Below are positions 44,325 through 53,152 of a DNA stretch of 64,000 bases, piece by piece; the first letter of the stretch is position 1; the number at the start of each line of letters is the position of its first letter. The position numbers were made by a program, and so were the translations under genes. The notes beneath the pieces were generated by a model. That model had not been told where the DNA came from, made no database searches, and saw only the letters and a list, made by a program, of their open reading frames with translations. This DNA comes from Dawidia cretensis (GTDB lineage Bacteria; Bacteroidota; Bacteroidia; Cytophagales; Cyclobacteriaceae). The stretch covers positions 62,001-126,000 of the forward strand of contig NZ_JAHESE010000006.1 of NCBI RefSeq assembly GCF_018598175.1, given 5' to 3'.

Positions 44325-45272
44325 TTAGGGTGATGATATTGTCACATGCTGGCCCTCGCGGTGTACTTCGAGATCGAAGGTCTCGGCAATGGCATATAAT
44401 ACATCCTCTACCGTGGCCGAGGAAATCTCGCCGGAGAGCTCACGGTGCTCCAGTCTTGGACCGACAAACGTGACTTCTAATCCATAGGTGTCGTGTAACA
44501 GGGTAGCTACTTCGGCCAACGGTGTGCGGTCGAATACCAGTGTCTGATGCAACCACGATGTGTACCGATGCTCTTCCACTTGATGAGTCGACACCGTCGT
44601 GCCCACGACGGAGGCGAGCTCGCCGGGGCGAAGGTATACCGGGGCACCGGTGCCGTTCACTACCTCGAGTTTTACTTTGCCTTCCGTCAGCATCACTTCA
44701 GACCGTTCCGAGCGGCTGCGCACATTGAATTTTGTACCCAGCACTTCGACGTTCAATTCCTGGGAAGTATGCACGACGAACTTGGTATGGAGCTCGGTGT
44801 GGCGCACCGCAAAAAAGGCTTCACCGTCTATCCAGACCTCTCTTTTCCCCTCTTTTCTCCAATCGGTTGCATACCGCAACGTCGAGTTCCCATTGAGAGT
44901 CACCTGCGAGCTGTCGGGCAGCATCACGCTGATCCGTTCGCCGGGCAGACTATAAATAGTAGTCATGGCGTTTATCTTCCAGTACAATGCCACCGTGGCC
45001 GCCAACAGCAAAAATACTGCGGCTGCCATGCGATAGGCCTGCGCAGTATATATCCACCGACGCGCGGGCTGCTCCAACCGTATGATTTGCCGACGCGTTT
45101 CCGCGAACATGGTCTCTTTTAACAGCACCCGGTCCTCCGGTGACAAGCTGTCCAGGTAGGAAGTATCTTCCATGGCCCGTTGCCAGAAGTCTTCGAGTTG
45201 TTGGCGCTCATGCGGCAATAGAGTTCCTGCCCGATGCCGTCGAATCAGGTCCCCAAGAGGGTAATAGTCCAT
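44325..45272 (-). CDS. FecR-family anti-sigma factor
   Basis: A 315-residue bitopic protein: cytoplasmic sigma-binding N-terminal region (about 1-80), one TM (about 84-103), and a periplasmic FecR domain (ISVMLPDSSQVTLNGNSTLRYATDW; GEAFFAVRH...VEVLGTKFNVRS) with a C-terminal DUF4974-like secretin segment (LVFDRTPLAEVATLLHDTYGLEVTF). It holds the divergent ECF sigma factor inactive until the STN domain of SusC signals. It is followed by susC at 48 bp. Confidence 0.95.
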   Translation of the reverse strand: MDYYPLGDLIRRHRAGTLLPHERQQLEDFWQRAMEDTSYLDSLSPEDRVLLKETMFAETRRQIIRLEQPARRWIYTAQAYRMAAAVFLLLAATVALYWKINAMTTIYSLPGERISVMLPDSSQVTLNGNSTLRYATDWRKEGKREVWIDGEAFFAVRHTELHTKFVVHTSQELNVEVLGTKFNVRSRSERSEVMLTEGKVKLEVVNGTGAPVYLRPGELASVVGTTVSTHQVEEHRYTSWLHQTLVFDRTPLAEVATLLHDTYGLEVTFVGPRLEHRELSGEISSATVEDVLYAIAETFDLEVHREGQHVTISSP

Positions 45273-45324
45273 TTTACTATAAGGTTTCTATCTGTATGAA
45301 GGTTGTGGGTACCCGACACCCTAA

Positions 45325-45360
45325 ATCGATTGCAATATTTTTTACATCGATTACATTTTT
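45325..45360. promoter_or_regulatory. 21-bp direct repeat in the FecR/sigma divergent promoter
   Basis: ATCGATT-x-CA followed by a T-rich run occurs at 45325 and again at 45346, exactly 21 bp (two helical turns) apart, between the divergent fecR and sigma genes. It may be a promoter or operator element read by the sigma factor or an activator. A GGGTACCC palindrome lies close by at 45308-45315. Confidence 0.4.
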
Positions 45361-45393
45361 TTATAACTTCCCTACACCAACACCTAACCCAAT

Positions 45394-45954
45394 ATGTTCA
45401 GCACCCGGAAGGAAGGCATGACCGATGTGGAATTTGCGGAGATCTATGAAGTCTTCTGGGCGAAGCTTTACTCGATTGCCTACAACTATTTCCGGGACCG
45501 GACCACAGCACAAGAGCTGGTCCAGGATGTTTTTGTACACCTCTGGATGAAACGTGCCGAGCTCAGCCATGTACAAGACCTGCCGGCATACCTGTTTCGT
45601 TGTATGCGGAACAAGATTTACGATCAATATGATTCGCTGGCCAGTCGCGAAAAGCTGATCCGCTCCGCCACGCATAGCTATCGCGAAGAAGTATATGCAA
45701 CGGATGAGACACTGGCCTATGAAGAGACGCTCGACCTTCTGAACCAGGAGCTTGCCAAGCTTCCCCCCACGACCCAAACGATCTTCAGGTTAAGCCGTTT
45801 TGACCGCTATACCAACGAAGAGATCGCCAAGCGCATGCAGGTGTCGGCCAAAGCCGTGGAATATCACATAACCATCGCGCTGAAAAAGCTACGGATCAAG
45901 CTGGACCGGGTAGTTTACATTATTATAGCCATTCTGACATCGGGTAACTCCTGA
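45394..45954 (+). CDS. RNA polymerase ECF sigma factor (FecI-like)
   Basis: A 186-residue sigma factor with region 2 (FWAKLYSIAYNYFRDRTTAQELVQDVFVHLWM), a linker, and region 4 (LPPTTQTIFRLSRFDRYTNEEIAKRMQVSAKAVEYHITIALKKL). It is divergent from fecR, the usual arrangement. Released by FecR, it should transcribe the FecR-SusC-SusD-FG-GAP operon. An alternative start at the ATG at 45418 (MTDVEF) is possible. Confidence 0.95.
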   Translation: MFSTRKEGMTDVEFAEIYEVFWAKLYSIAYNYFRDRTTAQELVQDVFVHLWMKRAELSHVQDLPAYLFRCMRNKIYDQYDSLASREKLIRSATHSYREEVYATDETLAYEETLDLLNQELAKLPPTTQTIFRLSRFDRYTNEEIAKRMQVSAKAVEYHITIALKKLRIKLDRVVYIIIAILTSGNS

Positions 45955-46070
45955 CGAAAGGGTATAGTACCATAAAAAATATATAGCAAGGGTACTTTCA
46001 CCCGTAAACGGGTAAATTATTTCAATATCTTTGAGATTGCGTTTGCCAACTATAAGACTATCTGCCCTGC

Positions 46071-47762
46071 ATGAAAAGGTATATGCTTTTGCAAAAAGAC
46101 CGGTGGGATGCCGCGTCCAATACCAACGATTCCCTGCGCCTGGAACTGACCGAGGCCATTAAATTCCTGGAATCCATTAAATCCGGCAATCTTCAGGCCA
46201 TCTACGAAGGCGATCAGCAGTCCGAGTTCGGACTGGCCCTGACCTCGTTGCGCGACCGCATGGTCGAGCTCAACCAGGAGGAAGAACAGCGGAACTGGAT
46301 CAACCGTGGCCTGGCCACATTCACGGACATCCTGCGCCAACAGCAGGACGACATCCATCAGTTATTTGACCAGGTAGTCTCCAAGTTGGTAAACTACCTT
46401 GGCGTAAGCCAGGGTGCCATCTTCGTACTCAACGACGACGATCCCGACGACGCCCACCTGCAACTGATCAGTGCCTATGCGTACGAGAAAAAGAAACATG
46501 TAGACATGCGCGTAGGCATCGGCGAAGGCCTGATCGGCCAATGCTTCCTGGAAAAAGACCTCGTCTACCTCAGCGACGTACCCCGCAGCTACATCCGCAT
46601 TACCTCGGGACTGGGCGAAGCCACCCCCCGTTGCGTGGTGATCGTCCCCCTCCTGTTGGACCGCGAGATTGTCGGAGTCCTGGAACTGGCATCCTTCCGC
46701 GCGGTAGAACCCTATAAGATCGAGTTCCTCAAGAAGATCGCCGAGAACATCGCCGCCCTCTATTCCAGCGCCCGCACGGCACGCCGCACCCGCACCCTGC
46801 TCCAAGACAGCCAGGCGGCCGGTGAGCAGCTCAGGTCGCAGGAAGAAGAAATGCGCCAGAACATGGAAGAGCTTGTCGCCACGCAGGAAGAGGTGTCGCG
46901 CCAAATGCAGCGCGCCCGCGACAACCAATTATACTATAACGAGATCATCGAAGGCATCGACGATTGTATTGTCACCGTCGATCCGAGCTTTCAGATCATG
47001 GTCGCCAACAAAGCCTTCCGCACGCTGTTCTCCCGCTACGGCGTACCGGTGGACCCGGGCAACAGCCTGTTGGCCATGGCCCCGGGCCGCGAAGAGCAAT
47101 TCAAGCAGCCTTACCTGCGCGCCCTGGCCGGAGAGCACGTAGAAGAACCGTTGCGCCACCACTTCGACCGCGACTTCCACGTCACCTATAACCCGCTCCG
47201 CAATACCGTCGGCACCATCATCGGCGTAAGTCTGATCGCCCGCGACATTACCGACCAGCGGACTCAGCTAAAGAAGACTGAAGCCATGCTGCTCGAATCC
47301 CAGCAGCAAGCCGAAGAGCTCAAATCGCAGGAAGAAGAAATGCGCCAGAACATGGAAGAGCTCAACGCGCAGCAAGATGAAATGGTACGCGCCATGAATG
47401 AAATGGATGCGCGCGAGCAATACTTCAGCGAGCTCATCAACCACTCGGGCGATGCCATCTTCACCCTGGATCGTAAATATCGTATTGATACCTTCAACAC
47501 CCGCTTTGCCGAACGCATGCAGCAGATGGGCGTGAAGGTTAAGAAAGGATTTGATTTCTTCTCGATCTTAAAGCCGGAAGCGCATGCCGCGCACAAGGAA
47601 CGGTACGATCGCGCCTTCGCAGGCGAAGAGTTTGAGCATGCGGATCTATCGATGGTGAACGGGCATGAGCTGCAGATCGTATCGCGATACGCTCCGATGC
47701 GGGATTTGAAAGGAGAGATCGCTACAATTGCCTGTTTTGCGAGGGAAGTGAAGGGGACATAA
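46071..47762 (+). CDS. GAF-PAS-PAS sensory protein without output domain
   Basis: A 563-residue soluble protein. Order: N-terminal helical region (about 1-85), GAF domain (about 105-240; GIGEGLIGQCFLEKDLVYLSDVP), coiled coil (about 250-290), PAS 1 (about 291-400; EIIEGIDDCIVTVDPSF), second coiled coil (about 405-450), PAS 2 (about 451-560; ELINHSGDAIFTLDRKYRI). Both coiled coils contain EEEMRQNMEEL. No kinase, cyclase or methyl-accepting domain follows, so it is probably a scaffold or a detached sensor arm acting with another protein. It has no membrane segment. A TATCTTTG -7-like element lies at 46026-46033. Confidence 0.85.
   Translation: MKRYMLLQKDRWDAASNTNDSLRLELTEAIKFLESIKSGNLQAIYEGDQQSEFGLALTSLRDRMVELNQEEEQRNWINRGLATFTDILRQQQDDIHQLFDQVVSKLVNYLGVSQGAIFVLNDDDPDDAHLQLISAYAYEKKKHVDMRVGIGEGLIGQCFLEKDLVYLSDVPRSYIRITSGLGEATPRCVVIVPLLLDREIVGVLELASFRAVEPYKIEFLKKIAENIAALYSSARTARRTRTLLQDSQAAGEQLRSQEEEMRQNMEELVATQEEVSRQMQRARDNQLYYNEIIEGIDDCIVTVDPSFQIMVANKAFRTLFSRYGVPVDPGNSLLAMAPGREEQFKQPYLRALAGEHVEEPLRHHFDRDFHVTYNPLRNTVGTIIGVSLIARDITDQRTQLKKTEAMLLESQQQAEELKSQEEEMRQNMEELNAQQDEMVRAMNEMDAREQYFSELINHSGDAIFTLDRKYRIDTFNTRFAERMQQMGVKVKKGFDFFSILKPEAHAAHKERYDRAFAGEEFEHADLSMVNGHELQIVSRYAPMRDLKGEIATIACFAREVKGT
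46836..46873 (+). repeat. 38-bp exact direct repeat, copy 1
   Basis: A 38-bp stretch encoding QEEEMRQNMEEL is identical to 47325-47362 within the same gene. Both lie in coiled coils that precede a PAS domain. Identity at synonymous positions suggests recent duplication or gene conversion. Confidence 0.85.
47325..47362 (+). repeat. 38-bp exact direct repeat, copy 2
   Basis: Second copy of the 38-bp coiled-coil segment at 46836-46873, 489 bp apart (163 codons), so recombination between copies would remove exactly one PAS/coiled-coil unit in frame. Confidence 0.85.
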
Positions 47763-47776
47763 TACTTGTGGCCAAC

Positions 47777-47850
47777 GTGAGTCTCCTCCCCGCAGTGGGG
47801 CGAGGACTCACGCCACCCTGGTCGGATCTTCAGACTCCCGGCACGCCGAC
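47777..47850. repeat. Intergenic double hairpin
   Basis: GTGAGTC (47777-47783) / GACTCAC (47805-47811), continued by imperfect CCTC/GAGG and CCC/GGGG pairing, is followed by GTCGG (47821-47825) / CCGAC (47846-47850) holding CTTCAGACTCCCG. The second half resembles GTCTTCAGGACTCCCGAC at about 49262-49279. It sits at the boundary to the AT-rich island. Confidence 0.55.
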
Positions 47851-47890
47851 ACAGAGTCGTCATACGAACTCAGAACTCGCCAAGAAAACT

Positions 47891-48595
47891 TCAATTAAAA
47901 TACCGATAGACGTCCTTTAGTTCACCAAATTCTTCGCCACGAAGAGACAAAAAATTTTCAGACTCGTGATGCGGTCCTACCAAATTCCACTTTCGAAGTA
48001 AGTAGTAAGATATTTTCTGCAAGTCGGTAAACTGATCTTTAAACTGATTATACTGCGGTTCCAACTTCACAAGAAGGCACTTCCCTTCTTTATCCAATGA
48101 TGTTATAGTGAAATACAAATGAGTATAGAATAGCAAACATGCCTTCTGGGCGATCCGAAGAGTCTCTGTTCTATCGTTGATCTTAGTCAAATCACTAAGA
48201 CAGACCCGTATGAGACAAATTGAATACTGAATTTTGTCTATAACTACTCTTGGATGTGGAGTTCCTCCAACGACATATTCCTTTGCGAATAAAATAATAG
48301 CGTCAGTCCCCGTCTTAGACGAATATTGAATCGTTTCAATTAAGCTGGAAATTTCGTCCAGGAGTGCATTAATTCTATTGAGTTCATCTCGAATATTCTG
48401 CGTCTCCGCCTGTATATAAATAAAATATAATGACAACGATACAAAAAACAACCCCAGGAAGTTTAAGCCATCACTCCAATCAGGTGGCTCGGAACTAATT
48501 GGCATATCCCCAAATAGAAAGATAGAAAAGGAGAGTAAAATCAAACACGGAGCCAAAAATATCCACAAAATCATTTTATTTCTTTTCTTTTTCAT
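47891..48595 (-). CDS. Two-TM coiled-coil membrane protein of unknown function
   Basis: A 234-residue protein in an AT-rich stretch unlike its neighbours. Two membrane segments (about 8-28 and 44-63) lie before a short coiled coil (IQAETQNIRDELNRINALLDE spans about 62-85) and a helical soluble part of about 150 residues. No known family is recognised. It is divergent from the DUF262/DUF1524 gene but separated by about 750 bp of non-coding DNA, so a link is possible but unproven. Codon use and base composition suggest acquisition by transfer. Confidence 0.65.
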   Translation of the reverse strand: MKKKRNKMILWIFLAPCLILLSFSIFLFGDMPISSEPPDWSDGLNFLGLFFVSLSLYFIYIQAETQNIRDELNRINALLDEISSLIETIQYSSKTGTDAIILFAKEYVVGGTPHPRVVIDKIQYSICLIRVCLSDLTKINDRTETLRIAQKACLLFYTHLYFTITSLDKEGKCLLVKLEPQYNQFKDQFTDLQKISYYLLRKWNLVGPHHESENFLSLRGEEFGELKDVYRYFN

Positions 48596-49341
48596 AGAGA
48601 TGATTCAATGAAACAACTACAGACTATCTATCTTCAAACAACGAGTATTTTCTTTTGATGCCACAATTTAATACTTCCATACGCGAAAGCCAAAAGCTAA
48701 TCTGTACCGCCATTTGAGTCTGTTGCAAAAGCCGTTGAAACTCCGAGTAAGGTCATAATATGCCCTACAAGAATAATTTTGGAATTACGACTTACCAGAG
48801 CGCCTTTGAAAAGCCCGAAAATCCCATTTTTTTTTAAAAAACTACTTAGCGTGATCAGCCTTCCAATAAAAAGGCACACAAATAAACCAGACCGCGGCCG
48901 TTAGCCGAACTTAGTCTAAAAAAATCCGTATATTCATTTATGCCAGAGAGATTATTTAAAGGTCTATTGGCCGGACTCAAAGGCGAACTATTAACCTGGA
49001 TCATTTTATTGACCTCTCCGGAATCGTCTACCTAATAATAAGCATACGTTAAATTCCCTTCACGGAGAATTCGCACATCTGGTACTAATCCGTCCACTAA
49101 CAACAGAAAAGTAAAAGGGTTGGCAAAGTGCGCGTTACACACAACAAAGTCTATAACGCATTTACTTTCTTTTGATTATTCCTATTTTGGCAAGGAAAAA
49201 TGTAGCACATAAAGGCGAGTACGTAGCAACATCAATTAAGTGTACACTACGACCGGTGAGAGTCTTCAGGACTCCCGACAAAGCCAAACCTATTTTCTAA
49301 ATGTCTATTAAAATCACACGTTTAACCGAAAGCATTAATCT
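48596..49341. other. AT-rich intergenic stretch, 746 bp
   Basis: Holds no convincing gene. A 60-codon minus-strand frame at 48697-48879 (hydrophobic, one weak TM) and a 31-codon plus-strand frame starting at 48940 (MPERLFKGLLAGLKGELLT) could be decayed gene pieces. A hairpin-like GAGTC/GACTC at 49260-49274 matches part of the repeat at 47821-47850. Confidence 0.4.
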
Positions 49342-51111
49342 ATGATCCAACCTGAGTTTAAGTCTTTAATTGATATCGTATCGAATAAACTATTCAGAAT
49401 TCCCGAGTACCAACGTCATTATAGTTGGACCCAGGAACAGAGGGCAGATCTTTTTAATGACTTAAAAAAGTTACACCAAGTACAGAGCAAAGTAACCGAT
49501 CGCACACATTTTATGGCAACAGTCGTGTGTTACCAAACCAAAGAAATTAAAACGGTTGGATCGACAAAACATACAGTTTACGAGATTGTAGATGGTCAAC
49601 AAAGAATAACGACTTTAGTAATACTATTTAAGGCAATTGCCAAAGTTGTTGCTAAAATAAATACCCAGCAAGCAAGCCGCGAAGCAGACGATTTACATAG
49701 ACTGTTGGTAAAGGAAGACGATAGTTTGATCATTCTTCAGAATAATCACGACAATCGCGAAATCCTCAGAAAGTATCTCACGAAAGGTGCTGGTCCTGAC
49801 TCTTCAGCGTTGGAAACAAATGCTGATAAAAACCTGGCCCAGGCAATCGTTGATTGTGAGAAGTTTGTAGATGAATGGCCAGATAAAATAGAACTTCTAA
49901 CATTAGTAAAAAACTCGCTCTTTTTCGTATTCCACACTGTAGAAGATTCAGGCAGCGTCTATACAGTATTTGAGGTGCTGAATGGCCGCGGTCTTGACGT
50001 CGATTGGTTGGATAAGACTAAAAGCATTCTCATGGGCCTACTCCATGAATACGGGACGGACGACACAGGGAATAATACGATTTTTAAGGATCATCTAGTT
50101 GAGCATCATCGGTATTGGTCTGATATTTATAAACATCTCGGAAAACATAGTATTCCCGGGCATGAAATCATCCGATTTACAGCGACACTAAATAGCGATG
50201 AAATATTTGGACGTAACTTAGGTCCTGAAGACTCTATCATTTTTTTCCGACGTCATTGCAGCACAGGAGCCGACACAAGTGATAAAGTCCGTAGGATCGG
50301 CGAAGTGACACTCTGGATTAAAAACGTAACCGAGAAACTCGCGCGACTATACGGAGACTTTCGCCGGAATTCAGTAACGGGAATTACACAAGCCCGCCTC
50401 CTCGCGTTGGCAATTATGCTGAGAGACGATCTCAGTGAAGCTGATCGGGAAATCTTAATTGATGCTTGGGAAAGAGTGACATTCAGGATTTATGGCATGT
50501 ATGACAAAGATTCAAGATCAAAACTGGGGGATTACGTGAGAGCTGCCAAAAGCATCTACAACGACTCCAGCTTGACCGTTGAGGGAATGAAAAAACTTAT
50601 TAAAGAAATCGGATCCGAATATCCTATCGGAAAAGCGATAGATATCCTGCGCAAAGGTGACTGCTATACCGGTTGGCAAACCAGCCTTCGATATTTTCTA
50701 TTTAGATATGAAGAATACTTGCTCACTCAAGATAATTCTCAGCTGAATACAACGGAATGGACTAAAATCTGGAAAGAAAGTCCAAACAATTCTATCGAAC
50801 ATATTCTTCCACAAGGCGACAACACACCAACGCTTCCGCAATGGAAACATTTTAAGCCAATCGCATATAAAGCTTGCCTGCATCAATTAGGAAATCTAAC
50901 ATTGCTGACACCGGGACTAAATTCCGAAGCAGGGCAGAACAGTTTCGAAATCAAACTGACCGTCTACAATCGCGTGTCATTAAAACATTTAAATGATGTA
51001 AAACAGACCAGAGCAGGTGAAGTCCGGATGCAGTGGACTGAAAACGATATTAAAGAAAGAACGGAAGACATGCTAAAATTTGCGAGTACCCAATGGGACG
51101 ACGCGCAATGA
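49342..51111 (+). CDS. DUF262/DUF1524 protein, GmrSD-like type IV restriction factor
   Basis: A 589-residue protein. The N-terminal DUF262 domain has the ParB-like nucleotide-hydrolysing motifs IPEYQRHYSWT and EIVDGQQRITTLVILF. A helical middle follows. The C-terminal DUF1524 domain has the HNH-type nuclease pattern IEHILPQGD and HQLGNLTLLTPGLNSEAGQNSFEIK. This is the layout of GmrSD, which cleaves DNA carrying glucosylated or otherwise modified bases of phages, and of related defence proteins. The AT-rich context fits a transferred defence gene. Single-gene members act without separate S and D subunits. Confidence 0.88.
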   Translation: MIQPEFKSLIDIVSNKLFRIPEYQRHYSWTQEQRADLFNDLKKLHQVQSKVTDRTHFMATVVCYQTKEIKTVGSTKHTVYEIVDGQQRITTLVILFKAIAKVVAKINTQQASREADDLHRLLVKEDDSLIILQNNHDNREILRKYLTKGAGPDSSALETNADKNLAQAIVDCEKFVDEWPDKIELLTLVKNSLFFVFHTVEDSGSVYTVFEVLNGRGLDVDWLDKTKSILMGLLHEYGTDDTGNNTIFKDHLVEHHRYWSDIYKHLGKHSIPGHEIIRFTATLNSDEIFGRNLGPEDSIIFFRRHCSTGADTSDKVRRIGEVTLWIKNVTEKLARLYGDFRRNSVTGITQARLLALAIMLRDDLSEADREILIDAWERVTFRIYGMYDKDSRSKLGDYVRAAKSIYNDSSLTVEGMKKLIKEIGSEYPIGKAIDILRKGDCYTGWQTSLRYFLFRYEEYLLTQDNSQLNTTEWTKIWKESPNNSIEHILPQGDNTPTLPQWKHFKPIAYKACLHQLGNLTLLTPGLNSEAGQNSFEIKLTVYNRVSLKHLNDVKQTRAGEVRMQWTENDIKERTEDMLKFASTQWDDAQ

Positions 51112-51772
51112 AAGGACTCAAAAGAACTTTAAAACATGCTTTGACATTCCAGAGACCAAGGTACTCGCACGAGCCTCCACCCTTCACCAGGGCAGAGGCT
51201 CGTGCTAAAACGTGCCAAGCGCAGAATACTTTGAGGATTAGAACTTACCTGAAACGCTTCAAGAAAGCCTTAGGAAATCCATGTTCGCCAAAAACTTCTT
51301 AGAATCATCAGCCTTCTTAGGGAAAGAAAAATAAAGGTAGTCAAACTATTGTAATGCCTTCTTACGACGGACAAACCGGAATGGTTAACATTATTCGTCG
51401 ACTTACTTAGTCCTACTTTGTCAACTTAAAAAAAGCGGGGAACGTTGCGTCCAACAGCCTTCGTTCCCATCAGCTCCGACGGCAGACCAACTTCAGCCAT
51501 CAGCTCCATTTCAAAAACCCCCGAAAAATCAGGTATGATTCTACCCAACTTCTAACATATCCAATAGATATCTAATAGTTAAGTAAGGATTAACCAGTAA
51601 ATATCCAATACTTATATAGCTATTGAATATCTTCTTCATAAAATTTACTATTCTAAAATTAATTTATTCGGTATATAGGAAGACGTCATACTTTTCGTAC
51701 ATTCGATTTAGACACCGTTACCAAATTTGATGTTGTCTAAAACCCTCTCGTTACCCATAAAACTAATTGATT
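51112..51772. other. Intergenic region, 661 bp
   Basis: After the GmrSD-like gene lies a repeat hairpin at 51167-51205. From about 51500 the sequence is very AT-rich, with ATATCCAATAG-like stretches and a matching inverted copy CTATTGAATAT (about 51622-51632). A 69-codon frame at 51093-51302 has no protein-like character. No RNA gene is recognised. Confidence 0.4.
51167..51205. repeat. Intergenic hairpin, member of the repeat family
   Basis: GCACGAGCCTC (51167-51177) / GAGGCTCGTGC (51195-51205), 11 bp perfect. It is followed by GTGCTAAAACGTGCCAAGC, which matches GTGCTAAAACTTGCGCCAGC at the right end of the repeat at 11731-11860. It is probably a partial copy of that element. Confidence 0.65.
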
Positions 51773-53152
51773 ATGCCCTTTCTCGAAGGACCGTTCGCCT
51801 TTACCGGCAAGTTGGACATGTTAAGCGCTTACCGCATGCGCGGCGTCGACGGGATTGTCGTCCGGCGCAAAGGCGGGCCTAGCGGCGAAAAAGTAAAAAA
51901 GGCCGACAGCTTTGCAAATACGCGCCGCACCATGTCGGAATTCGGTGGCTGCTCGCGCCACGGCAGCTACGTGCGCAAGGCATTGATTCAGATCCGGCAT
52001 CTATCGGACTATAATTTCGGCAGTGACATCAACAGCATCATGCGCCAGGTACAACTTCGCGATGGCACCAGCGAATGGGGCCGCCGCCGTATTACGCTCT
52101 CCGAACATACGCGCCTGCTCGAAGGTTTCTCGACCACGCTAAAAGCCCCGACCTTCGACTCCATTGTGCGCGCGCCTATCTATTATACGGTGGACCGCCA
52201 AAAGCGTTCGGCACGCATCGACCTCCCTGAGCTGCTGCGTGATATTAACTATTTCCCGCAGAATAATCATGCTATGTTTCGCCTGACCGTCACGTTGGGG
52301 ATTGTACCAGACGTAACATACGACGTGCCGTCCAAGGAGTACCTGCCGCCAACCTGGTATAGCCGGGAATACAATTCAATAGATACTTCGACAGATTGGA
52401 ATCCTTCATTGGAAGGTATGCCCGGTACCACACTGGAGCTCGCCATGGATGCGGCACTTCCGCCGGACGATTCGTGGACGTTGATGCTGTCCATCGGCAT
52501 CGAATATGGCGCGTTTCGCGAAAACGGAAAGATCAGAGAAATACCCCGGGTCGGCGCGGCGAAGATTATGGCCCTGCAGGGGAAGGATGGGGCATCCGGA
52601 GAAGCTCCGGAAGACGACGGAAGCGAAGCCGATGCAGCACGTGTGATCGATACGCCGGTAGTGGCTGAAAGTATGTCACCTATAGCCTTGGAAAAAGCAC
52701 CGGACGTCGCGCAACAGCCGACGTTACGCTATGTCTACACAACAAAGGAAACCGTGACAGAGAAACAGAAGGCCAGGGTTTATAGCTATGTCGTTCCAGT
52801 AGGGGTGCAGGACGTGGACTGTACTGGTACATCCCAACCCGCTGCAACGCAGGCAGCACACGAGCTCACACCAGCCCCAAACAACGATCTTTGTCGTTCG
52901 ACGCTAACGAATCACAATTTTCTTTACCAGGACGATAATGTCTCTGTGGATCACCAAGCTATACAGCCCCGCAGGGAGATGTTCCAGCGATATCGTGGCG
53001 GGTTCTTTCGTCAGGGTGATTGTCTGCGCATGCACTACGTTTCCTTGCGCATTGACCACCGACACCGAAGCTGTACCGTGCAAAGCATTGTTCACACGTA
53101 TCTGCAATACGCCCCTGCTGGGGTTGGGATAAACTTTCAGTGCCTGATCTGA
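51773..53152 (+). CDS. Conserved hypothetical protein with antisense read-through tail
   Basis: A 459-residue protein. The N-terminal part (MPFLEGPFAFTGKLDMLSAYRMRGVDGIVVRRKGG; TMSEFGGCSRHG) resembles a Bacteroidota family of hypothetical proteins with this opening, usually about 250-300 residues. Residues about 165-265 are beta-rich. From about 270 on the sequence is low-complexity (acidic and Ala/Pro-rich), and the last 83 codons lie antisense inside the convergent T9SS gene, so the original stop seems lost. The annotated end is where the frame closes, not a proven protein end. Start at ATG 51773; a TTG at 51767 is also in frame. Confidence 0.65.
   Translation: MPFLEGPFAFTGKLDMLSAYRMRGVDGIVVRRKGGPSGEKVKKADSFANTRRTMSEFGGCSRHGSYVRKALIQIRHLSDYNFGSDINSIMRQVQLRDGTSEWGRRRITLSEHTRLLEGFSTTLKAPTFDSIVRAPIYYTVDRQKRSARIDLPELLRDINYFPQNNHAMFRLTVTLGIVPDVTYDVPSKEYLPPTWYSREYNSIDTSTDWNPSLEGMPGTTLELAMDAALPPDDSWTLMLSIGIEYGAFRENGKIREIPRVGAAKIMALQGKDGASGEAPEDDGSEADAARVIDTPVVAESMSPIALEKAPDVAQQPTLRYVYTTKETVTEKQKARVYSYVVPVGVQDVDCTGTSQPAATQAAHELTPAPNNDLCRSTLTNHNFLYQDDNVSVDHQAIQPRREMFQRYRGGFFRQGDCLRMHYVSLRIDHRHRSCTVQSIVHTYLQYAPAGVGINFQCLI

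Noticed and set aside
48697-48879. 60-codon hydrophobic minus frame
   Set aside because: No convincing start or relative; mentioned only as possible debris in the intergenic note.
51093-51302. 69-codon plus frame overlapping the GmrSD-like gene end
   Set aside because: It spans the repeat hairpin at 51167-51205 and has no protein-like character.
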